From assembly GCF_008831285.2 (NCBI RefSeq), contig NC_045141.1, forward strand, positions 11,826,106-11,890,105: DNA of 64,000 nt, given 5' to 3'. This document shows, piece by piece, positions 46,083 through 64,000 of this stretch (within the stretch, counting starts at the first letter, position 1; every line of letters begins with the position of its first letter). The notes beneath the pieces are model-generated. The model was not told the origin of the DNA. It ran no database searches and saw only the letters and a list, made by a program, of their open reading frames with translations. The translations under genes and the position numbers were made by a program. This DNA is from Nymphaea colorata (lineage: Eukaryota > Streptophyta > Magnoliopsida > Nymphaeales > Nymphaeaceae).

Positions 46083-46970
46083 GATCACGTCCCTTACATG
46101 ATATTCATTTTTAAATGGAATTAAATGCGGCAAGACATAATATCACCAGCTTTGAGGACGTCCACTTTCCGTCACGACCTTTTATTTTTCAGATGCTTTG
46201 AAACTTCTGTACTTCCACCTTATATTGGAATTCATGCTTTGTTTCTTCAAAATAATATCAGTTGTAGCCCTATATTTGGACCCAAATTAATTGAGCCTCG
46301 TGTTTTTTTTTTTTTTTTCTTTTGCCGTTTCGCGGTTGTTCTTTGAAAGTCAGAGAGCGGACGTTGGTGGTGCGGACGACCGAACGTCTCGGGTCCCACG
46401 ATGCCTAACCTTAGCTTTGAAGTCGTCTGATATCAAACACGAACCACTACAATACACCAATGAGGCGACAAGTTGGTTGCCCACCACAATTACAGAACTA
46501 CCCCTATTCCAGTTACATTGTTGTTTTGAAAATTATTTTAAATAAAATGTGAAGATCACATTGTGTTTATAAACACCAATTTAATGTAAACCATGTGCTA
46601 GTTCAAATTATTTTTGTAAAAAATTTGATTTTTCTATAATCATAACTTTGATGTTATAAGAGTCGTTCATTTTTATTGTTAAAAATATTATTTAATACAT
46701 GTTCCTTATCAAAACACTCTTAAGATCAATCGGTAATGTCAAATTATAGACAACACTTAATAATTATTTTTAGTGGGTCTCGTTTTTTGTCATTTACCAA
46801 AGTAGTGTAGCATTTACCAAACTCTCTCTATATATATATGTGTGTGCTTGTGATCCTTGGATTTCTCCATCCAAATTTAGACTCAAGAATTCTTCTGCTT
46901 TTTATAGCCCCTTGTATTGAACCGTTGTGATTATATGAAAAGTTGAATGGCTAGAAGGTTTCATCTTTTC

Positions 46971-47001
<31 letters not shown>

Positions 47002-48348
47002 AGCACACGACTGCCGTAAATGGCAAGATCGAATCTCTTTTAAAAATCTGTCACTAAAAACATCGCAACAATTGCATGACTTTGACTGTTTTTTAAGACT
47101 CAATGCACCTATTGCAATGGTTTTTAGCGACAAGTTTTTAGACATATATAGTGCAGCTGGCTTTATAGATTTTCTTGTAGTAGACATATATAAAAGATAC
47201 CTAAAGTGGAAGTTCATTGACCCCGCCGTAGCTGTTTCAAAGCAGGGAAGGAAGTAGATGTCCCCCCATCAACAATATCACTTTGAATTTTTTGCCTTCA
47301 TTTCATTGTCGCTGAAAAAAAAAAAGAACGGAAAAGGAAATTTCAGTTTAAATACTGAACAACAATAATGTCTGTTTCATGAAGTTTGGTGTAGTTGGTT
47401 GGCTAGCCGTTGATATAACTAATATATCATTAGTTTAATTCTATGGCGTCAACCCAAAACAAGATATAGTTTTCCAGGCAAAATATTAGAACTGGTGGTT
47501 TTGGCTGCCAATGAAAAGGTCTCTCAACTTCAGTGTAGTTCCCTCAAATTACCAAAAAAACAAAATTAAAAGATTTAAGATTAGACATTTTTAACTTTAA
47601 ACCTTTTGCATGTAACATGTATTTAAGATTCTAGTAAGATCATAAGTTTGTTTAAATTGAATATTTTACAATGCACATCTTTTAATGCAGCTCGGGATTT
47701 GAGATGACAAACTTTCAGGTTGTATTTTTTTTACCACAGATTTGAGATGCGTGGTGATATGAAATCTTTAATTTGACCTTAAATATGTGGTTTTTAACTA
47801 AGATTCTCTATTTGCTTAAATTGAAGATCTCCCCTAACACACCTTTTTATACAACCTCCGATCTTACCCAATGGTATTAAAGGTCAAAAACAAGTCCCCA
47901 ATAGAGGAACCTAATTCATTGAATTCTGCTGACCAGCCATTATTCAAGAAAAAAAAAGGTTGTGGGTTAGTATACACACATTTCCATACCAATGTTGCTA
48001 AAAACCACTCCATTTAAGAATCAAAATGCTCATTTTTTAAGAAATTAGAAGTATTAAACAAACGATGTATTTTCTTTTTGAAATTAGGAAACTAAAACAT
48101 GAAATTTTGATTTCATTCCAGTTTGAAGAGGAATTATGATTATGGCATTTTCATTCTTGAATCAATATTCCAAATCATCAAGGTAGCCAATAGACCAGAA
48201 GGGCCTGAACAAAGCCAGCCCTTCGTTGAATAACAAATGAACTCGAGACTATAGGCATGGATGGGCCAAACAATCTGTTTAGTATTTGCCCTATTCAAGT
48301 TTAATAAACCAAACTCATTAAAAATTACACATTTAGTAACATAAATGA

Positions 48349-48350
<2 letters not shown>
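46083..48350. other. noncoding repeats; no gene
   Basis: Contains an (AT)n at 46972-47001. A possible small CACTA-like element runs between CACTAAAAAC (about 47050) and TTTTCTTGTAGTAG (about 47175). A GATTTGAGATG-type repeat near 47740 is shared with 3935. No coding region is supported. Confidence 0.4.
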
Positions 48351-48351
<1 letters not shown>

Positions 48352-48401
<50 letters not shown>

Positions 48402-48430
48402 ATATATATATATATATATATATATATATC
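48352..48430. repeat. (AT)n microsatellite, interrupted
   Basis: Two AT runs separated by ATCC at about 48399. Confidence 0.97.
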
Positions 48431-48792
48431 CATCAGAAATCCCAATGATTGAGACTAAAGGAGGAGTGATCCTCCATTTTATTCAAAAAGAAACAAAGAA
48501 TGAACAACTGAAAAAAACACAACAACCATAACAACTGAAACATCTCAACCTCTACCACCATATGTACGGGCCTATTTTCAAGATGCCGAAGCATGTGTAC
48601 GTGATAGAACACTATTCCAAAAATAGTGTTCTATTCAGTACGTTGGCTCTCAGCTTGCTCATGCAGAGATCGAGTGATTCTAAAGCTCATTCATATTGTC
48701 CAACAAGAGTTGTTGGATCTAACCACGGCATCAGAGAAATTATCTTGACGGATATTTTCTATCGATATTCCTGATACCAGCCATGACTCACA

Positions 48793-49073
48793 GGTAAGTC
48801 TAGGCATCGAGCTGGCCAGGCCCGACATCCAAAGCCCGGGCCCGAGCCCGTCCCAACTTGGAAAACCCAAGCTCGGCCCGATATAAAAAATATATATAAA
48901 TATAATTAATCATAATAAAATATTATAAAAATATATACAAATTAATAAAAAATTTCTAAAAAAACTCATTATCGGGCTCACCCGGACTTATCGGGCTGAC
49001 CCATTTTTCCTGGCCCAAGCCCAAGTCGGGCCAGATACCGGGTACTCGGCAGCTCAGCCCGATGCCCAGGCTT
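48793..49073. mobile_element. small hAT-like MITE
   Basis: Ends AAGTCTAGGCATCGAGCTGG (left, 48796) and, on the minus strand, AAGCCTGGGCATCGGGCTGA (right). These are typical of small hAT-derived elements with CCCGGGC/GGGCCC-rich subterminal regions and an AT-rich core. ACTCACA occurs on both sides (48786-48792 and 49074-49080), compatible with most of an 8-bp target duplication. Confidence 0.65.
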
Positions 49074-49319
49074 ACTCACACGTCACAAAGTCATTAACCA
49101 CCTAATAAGACATTGTTGTTCTTTTAACTAAGCAAAAAAAAAGTATTTCATCCTTCTGCCCAACAAAAGAGTTAAAACCTCCCTATTCTGTCCCTCTTGA
49201 AATATAAACTAATCGACTATCAGCCCCTATTTTGAAAATAATATTTTGATTCCTGTCAAAATTTTGCAACCATAATTTGAACCTCTCATGAAAAATTTCT
49301 GGCTTGACCCTGCCCTCGT

Positions 49320-49580
49320 GGTGCGTGACCAAGGATCATAAACTTTCACAACATGCTTGCCACACCTCTTGTTTTACTACCTTGATAAGTTTCAAAGCAT
49401 CTTGGTGCACAGCCATATCATGAGCTGCCCATATCTTCCAAATCACAATACCAAAACATAATCTTTTGAAATTTATTACAGCAGAACTTCCAGCCCAACC
49501 ACCATTGCAGCTTAGGACAGAAGACTCATTGAAGGGATACATCCAATTCCAAACCATTAAGTAATGTGCCTCCACTAACT
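49320..49580 (-). pseudogene. LINE ORF2 tail fragment
   Basis: Minus frame with INFKRLCFGIVIWKIWAAHD followed by VVKQEVW, resembling the post-RT tail of plant LINE ORF2 (W-x-I-W-x-x-R/H-N/D). Short; low confidence. Confidence 0.4.
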
Positions 49581-50289
49581 AAGATCTTTCTGTAAGTGGG
49601 GGTGCAAAATCTTTGTTTGTGAAACAGGTTCTTGCATTCTGGTTTGAATTTTATAAAATTGAGAGCATAATAAAAACTAAAAAATAAAAAAATGCAAAAA
49701 ATAAAAAATAAAAAATGGAGAAAGAAACAGCAAAAGAGAGTGACGCGGGTCCGTCGAAGCGCTGTGATCCGGTTCCATTCATTGAGAGCCTTAGACAAAG
49801 TCTAAGTTCTGGACATTCAATTTTTTTTTTTTTTTTGGCTTAGTCGGAATCATCGCCGAATGTTTTGACCAATTATACGCTGGGCCTAATATTAACACGG
49901 GGCTGCATGTTAGGTGCTAGAAATGACCAAATAACTCGAAAACAATCACGGAACCCAAAAAGCATTAGAGGGCAGCCCGTGTTGGCTAAGTCATTGTGTT
50001 TGTGACTGTGGAATGCGTGTGAATGTTTTCTCCTACTTTTGCAAAGATCAATTTATGATGCTTAGATATTAAGCGGTTAAGTTATTTTATCGTCAAACAT
50101 AAAATACCCTAATAAATAACTTGTTTTGAGAAGGACCTTTTAAAGGACTTAAAACAAAAAATGGGAAAATTTTCCAAACCAAATATCGTGCTCTTGAGTC
50201 AGCCGAGTAATTTACACCTAATCTTGGCCGAGCAATTTATACCTAATACAAGAGCGTGTGTTAAGAGTGGAAATGACCAAAATGTTTTT

Positions 50290-50590
50290 GCTATTAAAAT
50301 GTAGGAATGTTCAACAATGAGTCAACTCCGGTTCTAACTTAACTCTTAAGTAAAGCAAGTCGAGTTCAAGCTTAACTAACTCGAGTTTGTAAATGAAGCA
50401 ACTCAATTAAGCTCGATTAGGCTCGTTTGATGCTAATACTTATTTTTGTATTCAAAAACTTAAAATAACTTAAAGAAAAACATGAAAATTTTAAACAAAC
50501 ATTATATATTAAAGAACAGACCATACGTATATGTAAGTCGAGTCGAGTTCGAGCTGCAGCTCGACTTGCTCGTTATTCATATGGTCAGAA
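50290..50590. repeat. hAT-like repeat with AGCTCGA motifs
   Basis: Degenerate GAGTCGAGTTC/GAGCTGCAGCTCGACTTG phrases around an AT-rich core, similar to 9690-9880. Termini are not clear. Confidence 0.4.
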
Positions 50591-50749
50591 CATGGCTTTC
50601 CGTGTTATGTCGCGGAAAACGCGCGCCGGAACACGTAGCCGTCGTGGAAAACTATTGAAGAATGAAGATGAACGTTTATGGAAAACGTGAAAATGAAAAG
50701 CCTTTTTCAGATTATGCACAAATTATTGGAGTTTTCGGACAATCTTCAC

Positions 50750-51542
50750 CCAGAGTAAATAGAGAACCAAGCGTCTTTCCCGGATTTCTTTCTCCTTCTC
50801 TAAAAACGGTCTTCTCGTGGACGCGGTTTCTCCCTCTCGTTCTCCTTCATTCTCCCTCTCTCGTTGCTCTAGATCTCTGGTAAGAGTTTGCTTTCCTTTG
50901 CGATCTCGATAGGTGGTTTCGATCTTAACACCTCGCAATCTGATCGAACGGTCTTGCTGTTTTTGGCGGGAATGCGTCCTGTTCCTGCTCGCTGTTGCTT
51001 TGTCACGATTGCTGTTGCTTTTGAGAATTCTGAAGGTTGCTTCAGATTGGTTTCCAGGTGTGCGAAATAGGGTGATGGATTCGTTGCTTCCGTTTGGCAC
51101 GTGGGAATTCAGGCTCTTGGTTTGTCGATTCGAGGATTTTTTGGAGTAGGAATTGATCGCATTTGGTTCTGGGGTTCGTCTTAGAGTTTGGACGGTAATT
51201 GTTTATCGCCTTTCGCTGGACAGAGGTAGCTAGTGGTTGGAATTGGTTATGTTGATTCTTTGATCCTTTTTCGTGGAGCTTGTCTTTTCCATGTGATGAA
51301 TTTAGCTTATGTCTCCCATTTTCAAAAGAGATTGATTCCGTGAATTGATTAATTCAGTGTGCATCAATGGCGACATTGACACGCATGATCTCTTTTGTTT
51401 CTTTGATTTACAGAGAGAACTTGGTGGAAATGGGGCGAACCTTGAAAGTGAGGAATTCGACCATCAGGGTTTCTCTGTTCTGCTAATTTACGGGGCGAAT
51501 TTTACGTTCACGGAATGGTACTTTCTTGCTAGTGCTGCGAAG
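50750..51542 (+). promoter_or_regulatory. 5' leader of NDR kinase gene, with intron and two uORFs
   Basis: A pyrimidine-rich stretch (about 50760-50879) ends CTCTG before GTAAGAG and looks like a noncoding first exon. An acceptor TTTACAG ends at 51413, so the second leader exon runs 51414-51542 into the start codon. That exon has two short upstream ORFs: one starts at ATGGGGCG and encodes about 18 residues, the other starts at ATGGTACTT and encodes 5. They could lower translation of the kinase. The transcription start is not determinable. Confidence 0.6.
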
Positions 51543-58908
<7,366 letters not shown>

Positions 58909-59314
58909 TGTAAACTCTACCACAATCATAAAGATAATATTCTCACACTCAAGCATATTGATGAAATAAATCTGAATGAAAAACTGAATATTATTCATAC
59001 GAAACAGTCATACAAGACTGGCTTCAAAAGCTACAACATTATTTTAGAATGATACAATATTTATAGAGTGAAAGAGACAATAGAGAGAGAAGCTAGCTGT
59101 TGGGCTTAGTTCCAACTGCTAGAAAACTAGCCGTTGGAACTCCCAACAGTTAGAAACAAAAAAAGATAAAAACAGAAAAACAGAAATATTACAAAAACAA
59201 AATATATTGCAGTCCTATGTTCATAATATATGCATACGTATATATGTATTCATCCAACTACTTAAATATAGTGATGTATGTCGAAACATTTATACATTCA
59301 AATATATAAGTCAT

Positions 59315-60447
59315 TGTCACAAATATTGTTCTTGGGTTTTTATGGGTGAGGTTTTTCTCGGGAATTTTTCAGCAAAGATGTTTTTTTTTGAAAAAATATC
59401 GGGAAAATTTTGGCGATTTAAAAAAAAAATTTGTCAAACTTAGGTAAAAATAAAATAAATGAGAAACTAATATGAAACATAAAAACTAACTAGATAAGCA
59501 GGAAATGAAAATTAGAAAATGGAAACTGGCACTCTACCTATGTCACATGGGTGCGGGTACGGACACGGCAATTTTCAAATTTTTTGGATATGCGAATACG
59601 GCAAATTTTATATTCTCAAAAATAATAAAATGAAAAAAAAAACATTAAATTAATAATTCTGATAAAAACATGTCTTCTTCTACTGTTTTCTATAAGAGGA
59701 GAACTAATACAACAGGAAAAATCATACAAATCGACTTCATTTTTTGGTTCGGATTTGGTCTGGCCCAGATCCAATCCAAAACGTATCCACCCCTATCCCG
59801 TATCTGTATTCTCGTGTCAGCGTATCGACACGGGTACGTGGGCTAAACCCACATATCCTTGTGTCGTAGCACTCTACCAAAAACACAGATGGCTGAAGCA
59901 TCGGATGAGATGCCCTTCTGGGTTTCCAACAACCCTCACCTTCAATGCAGGTTATCACTCATCACTCCTCAAACCCTCACATGCCAAATGCGGCTTCCTC
60001 ACTTGTCAAACCCTCACCGAAGAGGCGGACACTGGGAAAAAGGTTAGGCGCAGCTGGAAGACGTAGCTTCCACTCTCACGTCTCACACGAAAGGTAAAGT
60101 TAATAAATGCTATTAACTAAAAGTTAGAGTTAAGTACCCTTTTTTCCATTAAAAAGAAATTTCAGTTCAAAAAATATCCTTTGTTTCTTTGCTTTTAACA
60201 CGTTATACCCTTCTTTAGCAAAATAATCCATCATGTGTAGTTTTATGAATTAAAGCTGTGCGGAAGAACATATAAACAACACAGAAATTAAGTGGTGAAA
60301 AAAATGTGATTTTATCGCGATAATATCATGATAAATATTTTTTGCCGATATTTTCAAAATATCATGATTTTTTGGCATTTTTGTTTGTTTTCCCCTTTTT
60401 AACATTTATATCATGATATTTTTGAAAATATCGCGATATCTGTGACA
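59315..60447 (+). mobile_element. small inverted-end element, copy A, itself interrupted
   Basis: Left end GTCACAAATATTGTTC and right end (minus strand) GTCACAGATATCGCG. The body is the reverse complement of 61741-62553 over most of its length, including CGTTATACCCTTC and AGTTAAGTACCC blocks. A separate 330-bp element (59539-59868) is inserted in it. A 60-residue open frame from 59889 (MAEASDEMPFWVSNNPHLQ) is also partly open in copy B. Confidence 0.8.
59539..59868. mobile_element. 330-bp non-autonomous element with 10-bp direct repeats
   Basis: Flanked by GCACTCTACC at 59529-59538 and 59869-59878. Ends TATGTCACATGGGT and (minus strand) TACGACACAAGGAT form an imperfect inverted repeat. Copy B (61741-62553) has the unoccupied site at the same place, which confirms the boundaries. 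The 9-10 bp duplication favours a Mutator-like origin. Confidence 0.85.
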
Positions 60448-60499
60448 CTGACGTAAGTGTACTTACATATAAAGTATAAACTAACATCTTCCCTCAAAC

Positions 60500-61735
60500 T
60501 TGTGGTGATATCACCGAAAGTTTGCCAAGAAGAAATTGAAATCTATTTGATGTCAATGCTTTGGTGAAAAAGTCTGGAATTTGATATTCTTCATACACAA
60601 AGGACAACTCTATATTCTTTCATGGATATTCTTCTCGAACAAAGTGACAGCCTATCTCGATGTGCTTTGCCCTTTCATGAAATGTATGATTAGTAGCAAT
60701 GTAGATTGCACTCTTGTTGTCACAACATAATCTAATATTTTAATTTCTTCTTCAATGTGAATCCACATATCTTTTGGCAAGTACTCTTCAGCCACACAAT
60801 CTCCATAGCTGCAGTAGTCATAACTCGATATTATGCTTTAGTAGAGGATAGTGAGACTTTATTTTGTTTCTTGCATCGCCATGAAATCATTGATTTACCT
60901 AAAAATACAAAAACCAGTGGTGGATTATCTATTATTTAGGTCTGCACCCCAAGCAACATCTATACATGCATTGCAATCATATTGAGGAAGAGGGGGATAA
61001 GAACTACCCTTTGTTTGTGGTATTTTTGATGTATCTAATGATCCTTATAATTACTCTCATATGTATAGATGAAGGTGCATGTTGAAATTGGCTCGCAACA
61101 CGAATAACATGAGCTATATCAGGCCTAGTAATAGTCAAATAGGTCAATGCTCCAATCTACTGTTGATATGGTGTATGGTTCTCCAATGGTTCACCATCAC
61201 ATGATTTCATCTAAACCCCTAGAGCTTTGGGTGTCTCAACAACTTTATCATCTTTCCTGTCTATCAAATCATTTGCAAATTTGATCTATGAAAGTAGATA
61301 ATCTCTTTCGCTGTATGCACCTTCAATACCCAAAAAAATAAGTAAGAAACTCCAATTCAGTTATTTCAAATTCATTTTTCAAAAAATGTTTGACATGCTT
61401 AATGCCTTGATCATCACTTCTAGTAATAATCATATCATCAACATACAATAGTAATATAATTGCACCAGCAATAGTATTTTTAACAAACATAGTTGTATCA
61501 AAATAACAAGATCTAAACCCTTTATGAAACATTACCTTACTGGATCTATGATACCATGCCTTTGGAGCCTGATCAAGGCTTTCTTAAGATGTAAGAGCTT
61601 ACCTTTAGGTATTTCATAACAGATGGAGCATTCATGTAGACTTCCTCACTGAGATTTCCGTTAAGAAATGCATTCTTGACATCCATCTGAAAATAGGCTA
61701 ATTTTAATTGGATGCAACTGTAATTAATGTTCTAA
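60500..61735 (-). pseudogene. Copia RNase H and RT C-terminal remnant
   Basis: Minus strand: [22 protein letters not shown] (60630-60730), DFFTKAL (about 60545), and RT with LLLLYVDDMIITRSDDQGIKHV (61323-61532; YVDD intact), then NEFEITEL and QMDVKNAFLNGNLSEEVYM near 61640-61690. Stops separate the frames. Confidence 0.88.
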
Positions 61736-61740
61736 CTTCT

Positions 61741-62553
61741 AACCACACAAATATCGCAATATTTTAAAAAATATCGCGATATAAAGGTTAAAAAGGATGA
61801 AGATGAAAAAATGCCAAAAAATCATGATATTTTGAAAATATTGGCAAAAAAAAATTTATCGTGATATTATTGCAATAAAATCGTGTTTTTTTTGCCATTT
61901 AATTTTTGTGTTTTTGTGCTGTTAAGCGTTCTTGCACACGGTTTTGATTCATAAAAACTTCATGTGATGAATTATTTTGCTAAGGAAGGGTATAACGTGT
62001 TAAAAGTAAAGAAACAAAGGGTTTTTTTTGAACTGAAATTTCTTTTTAATGGCAAAAAGGGTACTTAACTCTTAACTTTTTGTGAATAGGCTTTATTAAC
62101 TTTACCTTTCGTGAGAGTGGAAGTTGCATCTTCCAACTGTGCCTAACCTTTTACTGAGTATCTCCTTTTCACTGAGGCTTTGAGAAGTGAAGAAGCTATG
62201 TTTGGTGTGTGAGGGTTTGAGTGACGAGTGATAACCTATGTCGAAGGTGAGGGTTGCTGGAAACCCAGAAGAGCATCCCATCAGATGCTTCAGCCATTAG
62301 ATAACCTGTGTTTTCAGTATTTATTAGAGTGCCAGTTCCATTTTCTAATTTTCATTTCTTGCTTATCTAGTTAGTTTTCTGATGTTTTTTATATTAGTTT
62401 CTCATTTATTTTATTTTTACTTAATTTTGATGTTTTTTTTTATTTTTTTATAAATCACCGAGAATTTCCCAATGTTTTTCCCAAAAAAAAAATGGCTTTG
62501 CCAAAAAATACCTGAGATAAACCTTGCCGATAAAAACTCGAGAATGATATTTG
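61741..62553 (-). mobile_element. small inverted-end element, copy B, inserted in Copia RT
   Basis: Interrupts RT between ETFAAVAKMTVVRTIIT (62554-62620) and QLKLAYFQMDVKNAFLNG (61640-61735). GTTCTAAC occurs directly on both sides (about 61730-61737 and 62554-62561), an 8-bp target duplication. Ends carry CACAAATATC in inverted orientation. About 810 bp, no coding capacity apart from a short frame shared with copy A. Confidence 0.8.
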
Positions 62554-63143
62554 TGATAATGGTTCTAACAACAGTCATTTTAGCAACAGCTGCAAATGTT
62601 TCTTCATAGTCTATACCATACTCTTGGGTATATCCTTTGTTCACTAATCTAGTTTTATATCTTTCAAGTGATCCATCACTTTTGTTTTGACTTTATAGAC
62701 TCATTTGCAACCTATAGTCTTTTTTCCTGTAGGTAAACCTGTTATTCCTAACTTCTACATTTTTTAAGGGCATCAAGTTATGATTTCATGGCATTGATCC
62801 AATGAGGTTGGCTTTGAGCTTTTGTTAATGAAGTAGGTTTTTCATAGGAATGAATAGCTAAAGCAAGCCCTATGCCTAGGAGAAAAAAAATCATAGGAAA
62901 AAAATTTGTGTGTATGTCTTGTAGTTCTATTAGATCTTCCAAGAGTGTGTTTAAAATTGCATCCTTTGCCTCAATATGTTGATTTCTTCTTCTATATGTA
63001 AGAATTTTCCTAGCTGGCTTATTTTCAGATGGAGCATCTTCTTGTTCACATGCAATGCTATGTTCACTGTTAAAACATTTATCATCATCATGACTACCTT
63101 CAGAACATTCTTCATCATCCATCAGCTCAAAAGAAAAGTACAA
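62554..63143 (-). pseudogene. Copia RT N-terminus and linker
   Basis: 62417-62644 (last part insertion sequence): NKGYTQEYGIDYEETFAAVAKMTVVR. 62778-63143: acidic linker MDDEECSEGSHDD, then HSYEKPTSLTKAQSQPHWINAM. Normal Copia order, frames broken. Confidence 0.85.
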
Positions 63144-63149
63144 TCATCA

Positions 63150-64000
63150 CACTTGGATTCATTTTTCTTAAAGCCCTTTTCATCTTCAATAAAAATAACA
63201 TTTCTTTATACATATACTTTATCTCGTTCAAAGTCATAACACTTATACCCTTTTTGAGTTTCAGAATACCCAATAAAATCACATTTGATTGCTTTGGATG
63301 AGAGCTTAACACTTTTATCGTTCAAAATAAAACAATTACATCCAAAAACTTTTAACTATTTATAGTTAGTTCTAAATTATGAAGCTTTTGAAAAGGAGAA
63401 ATGTCATTCAAAGTTCTAAAGGGCATTCTATTTATCAAATATACGAAAGAGAGAGCTGCTTCAGCCCAACAATTTTTAGGAACACTTTTTGAAATTAGAA
63501 GTGCTCATGTAGTTTCAATTATATGTTGATGTTTTCTTTCAGCAGTCCCATTTTCTTGAGGGGTTTTAGAGCATGATTTTTGGTGAACAATACCATTTTC
63601 CTTCAAAAAAACAAATGAAATCATTTAAAAAATACTCTCCTTCACAGGCACTCTTCAAAGCATCAAATTGAGTCTTGATCATATTATAAAAATTCTTAAA
63701 GTGAAGGAAAGCTTCATATTTATATTTAAGAAAGTAGATCCAAGTGAATCTAGAGAAGTCATCTATGAATGTCACATAATAAGACAACCTCTCCTTTGAC
63801 ATAATAGGAGCGGACCCACATACATCCGAATGCACCAATTCCAAAGGAGTTTGTGAAACAATGGTTCTTTCATTGAAGGATAAAGAGCTCATTTTTTCTT
63901 TGATACAATCATCACATGTGACATTTTTGATACATATGTCTTTCAAAAAGGGGGGATACATGATAGTTTTCCAAAGCTTAAATTTCCCAACCTTTGATGC
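63150..64000 (-). pseudogene. Copia integrase remnant
   Basis: 63566-63961: CDDCIKEKMSSLSF (GAG-pre-integrase end), LVHSDVCGSAPIMSKERLSYYVTFIDDFSRFTWIYFLK, containing the first two integrase Asp positions (HSDVCG and the later FIDDFSR). C-terminal parts near 63230-63560 are in other frames with stops. It continues past the window end. Confidence 0.88.

Larger units (their letters stand above)
58909..64000 (-). mobile_element. Copia element, 3' part, cut by window edge, with nested insertions
   Basis: Minus-strand Copia. The 3' LTR is 58909-60486, containing the 1.1-kb insertion 59315-60447; without it the LTR is about 445 bp. Its start TGTTAGTTTATACTTT (minus, from 60486) follows the purine tract TTTGAGGGAAGA. 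Pol runs to the window end: RNase H (60500-61310), RT C-terminal half (61320-61735), a nested insertion (61741-62553), RT N-terminal part and linker (62554-63150), integrase (63150-64000). The 5' LTR is out of view. It presumably sits in or after an intron of the NDR gene. Confidence 0.9.

Overview
This window is nuclear DNA from a flowering plant. The evidence is split genes with GT-AG introns, LTR retrotransposons of the Copia and Gypsy superfamilies primed by initiator tRNA-Met, LINE, MULE, hAT and CACTA remnants, long AT microsatellites, and plant gene families (NDR-type AGC kinase, angiosperm terpene synthase, GT47 exostosin-like glycosyltransferase). I cannot name the species. Most of the 64 kb is transposon sequence. 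I see only one host gene that looks functional, and it runs off the window with its 3' half missing.

Layout: 1-2742 is the 3' part of a plus-strand Copia element. 3449-5560 is a broken GT47 glycosyltransferase. 5561-10113 is mostly noncoding, with an hAT-like element at 8121-8626 and microsatellites. 10114-15885 is a complete but decayed minus-strand Copia element with target duplication CTAGC. 16390-22617 is a second complete-boundary minus-strand Copia element (target duplication GTTGG). It is the same family as 1-2742, lacks an integrase core, and carries a GC-rich leader and an ACCGGT-type array. 24892-29835 is a minus-strand Gypsy chromovirus with 416-bp LTRs whose reverse-transcriptase core is deleted. 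29836-39560 is a wrecked terpene synthase locus. It has a duplicated promoter, a Pack-MULE-like insertion (30144-32389) holding a receptor-kinase fragment, pseudo-exons 1-3, two separated copies of the last exon, and a TRIM-like mini retrotransposon. 40200-41890 is another Copia remnant, 41890-42790 a LINE remnant, and 43200-49800 repeats, MITE-like elements and a LINE scrap.

50750-57108 holds the 5' half of an NDR (nuclear Dbf2-related) Ser/Thr kinase gene on the plus strand. Exons are well formed and in frame, with two upstream ORFs in the leader and one probable GC-AG intron. The remaining catalytic-domain exons are not in the window. Everything from 57109 to the end looks like intron or intergenic DNA carrying a minus-strand Copia element (58909 to beyond 64000), itself broken by copies of a small repeated inverted-end element.

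No operon-like or defence-like system is visible. The more unusual items are the integrase-less Copia lineage with its repeat array, the receptor-kinase capture in a MULE-like element, the shared nonsense codon in two terpene synthase last exons, the TRIM-like element, and the nested small elements at the right edge. No database search was possible, so family names rest on motifs I recognise in the translations.
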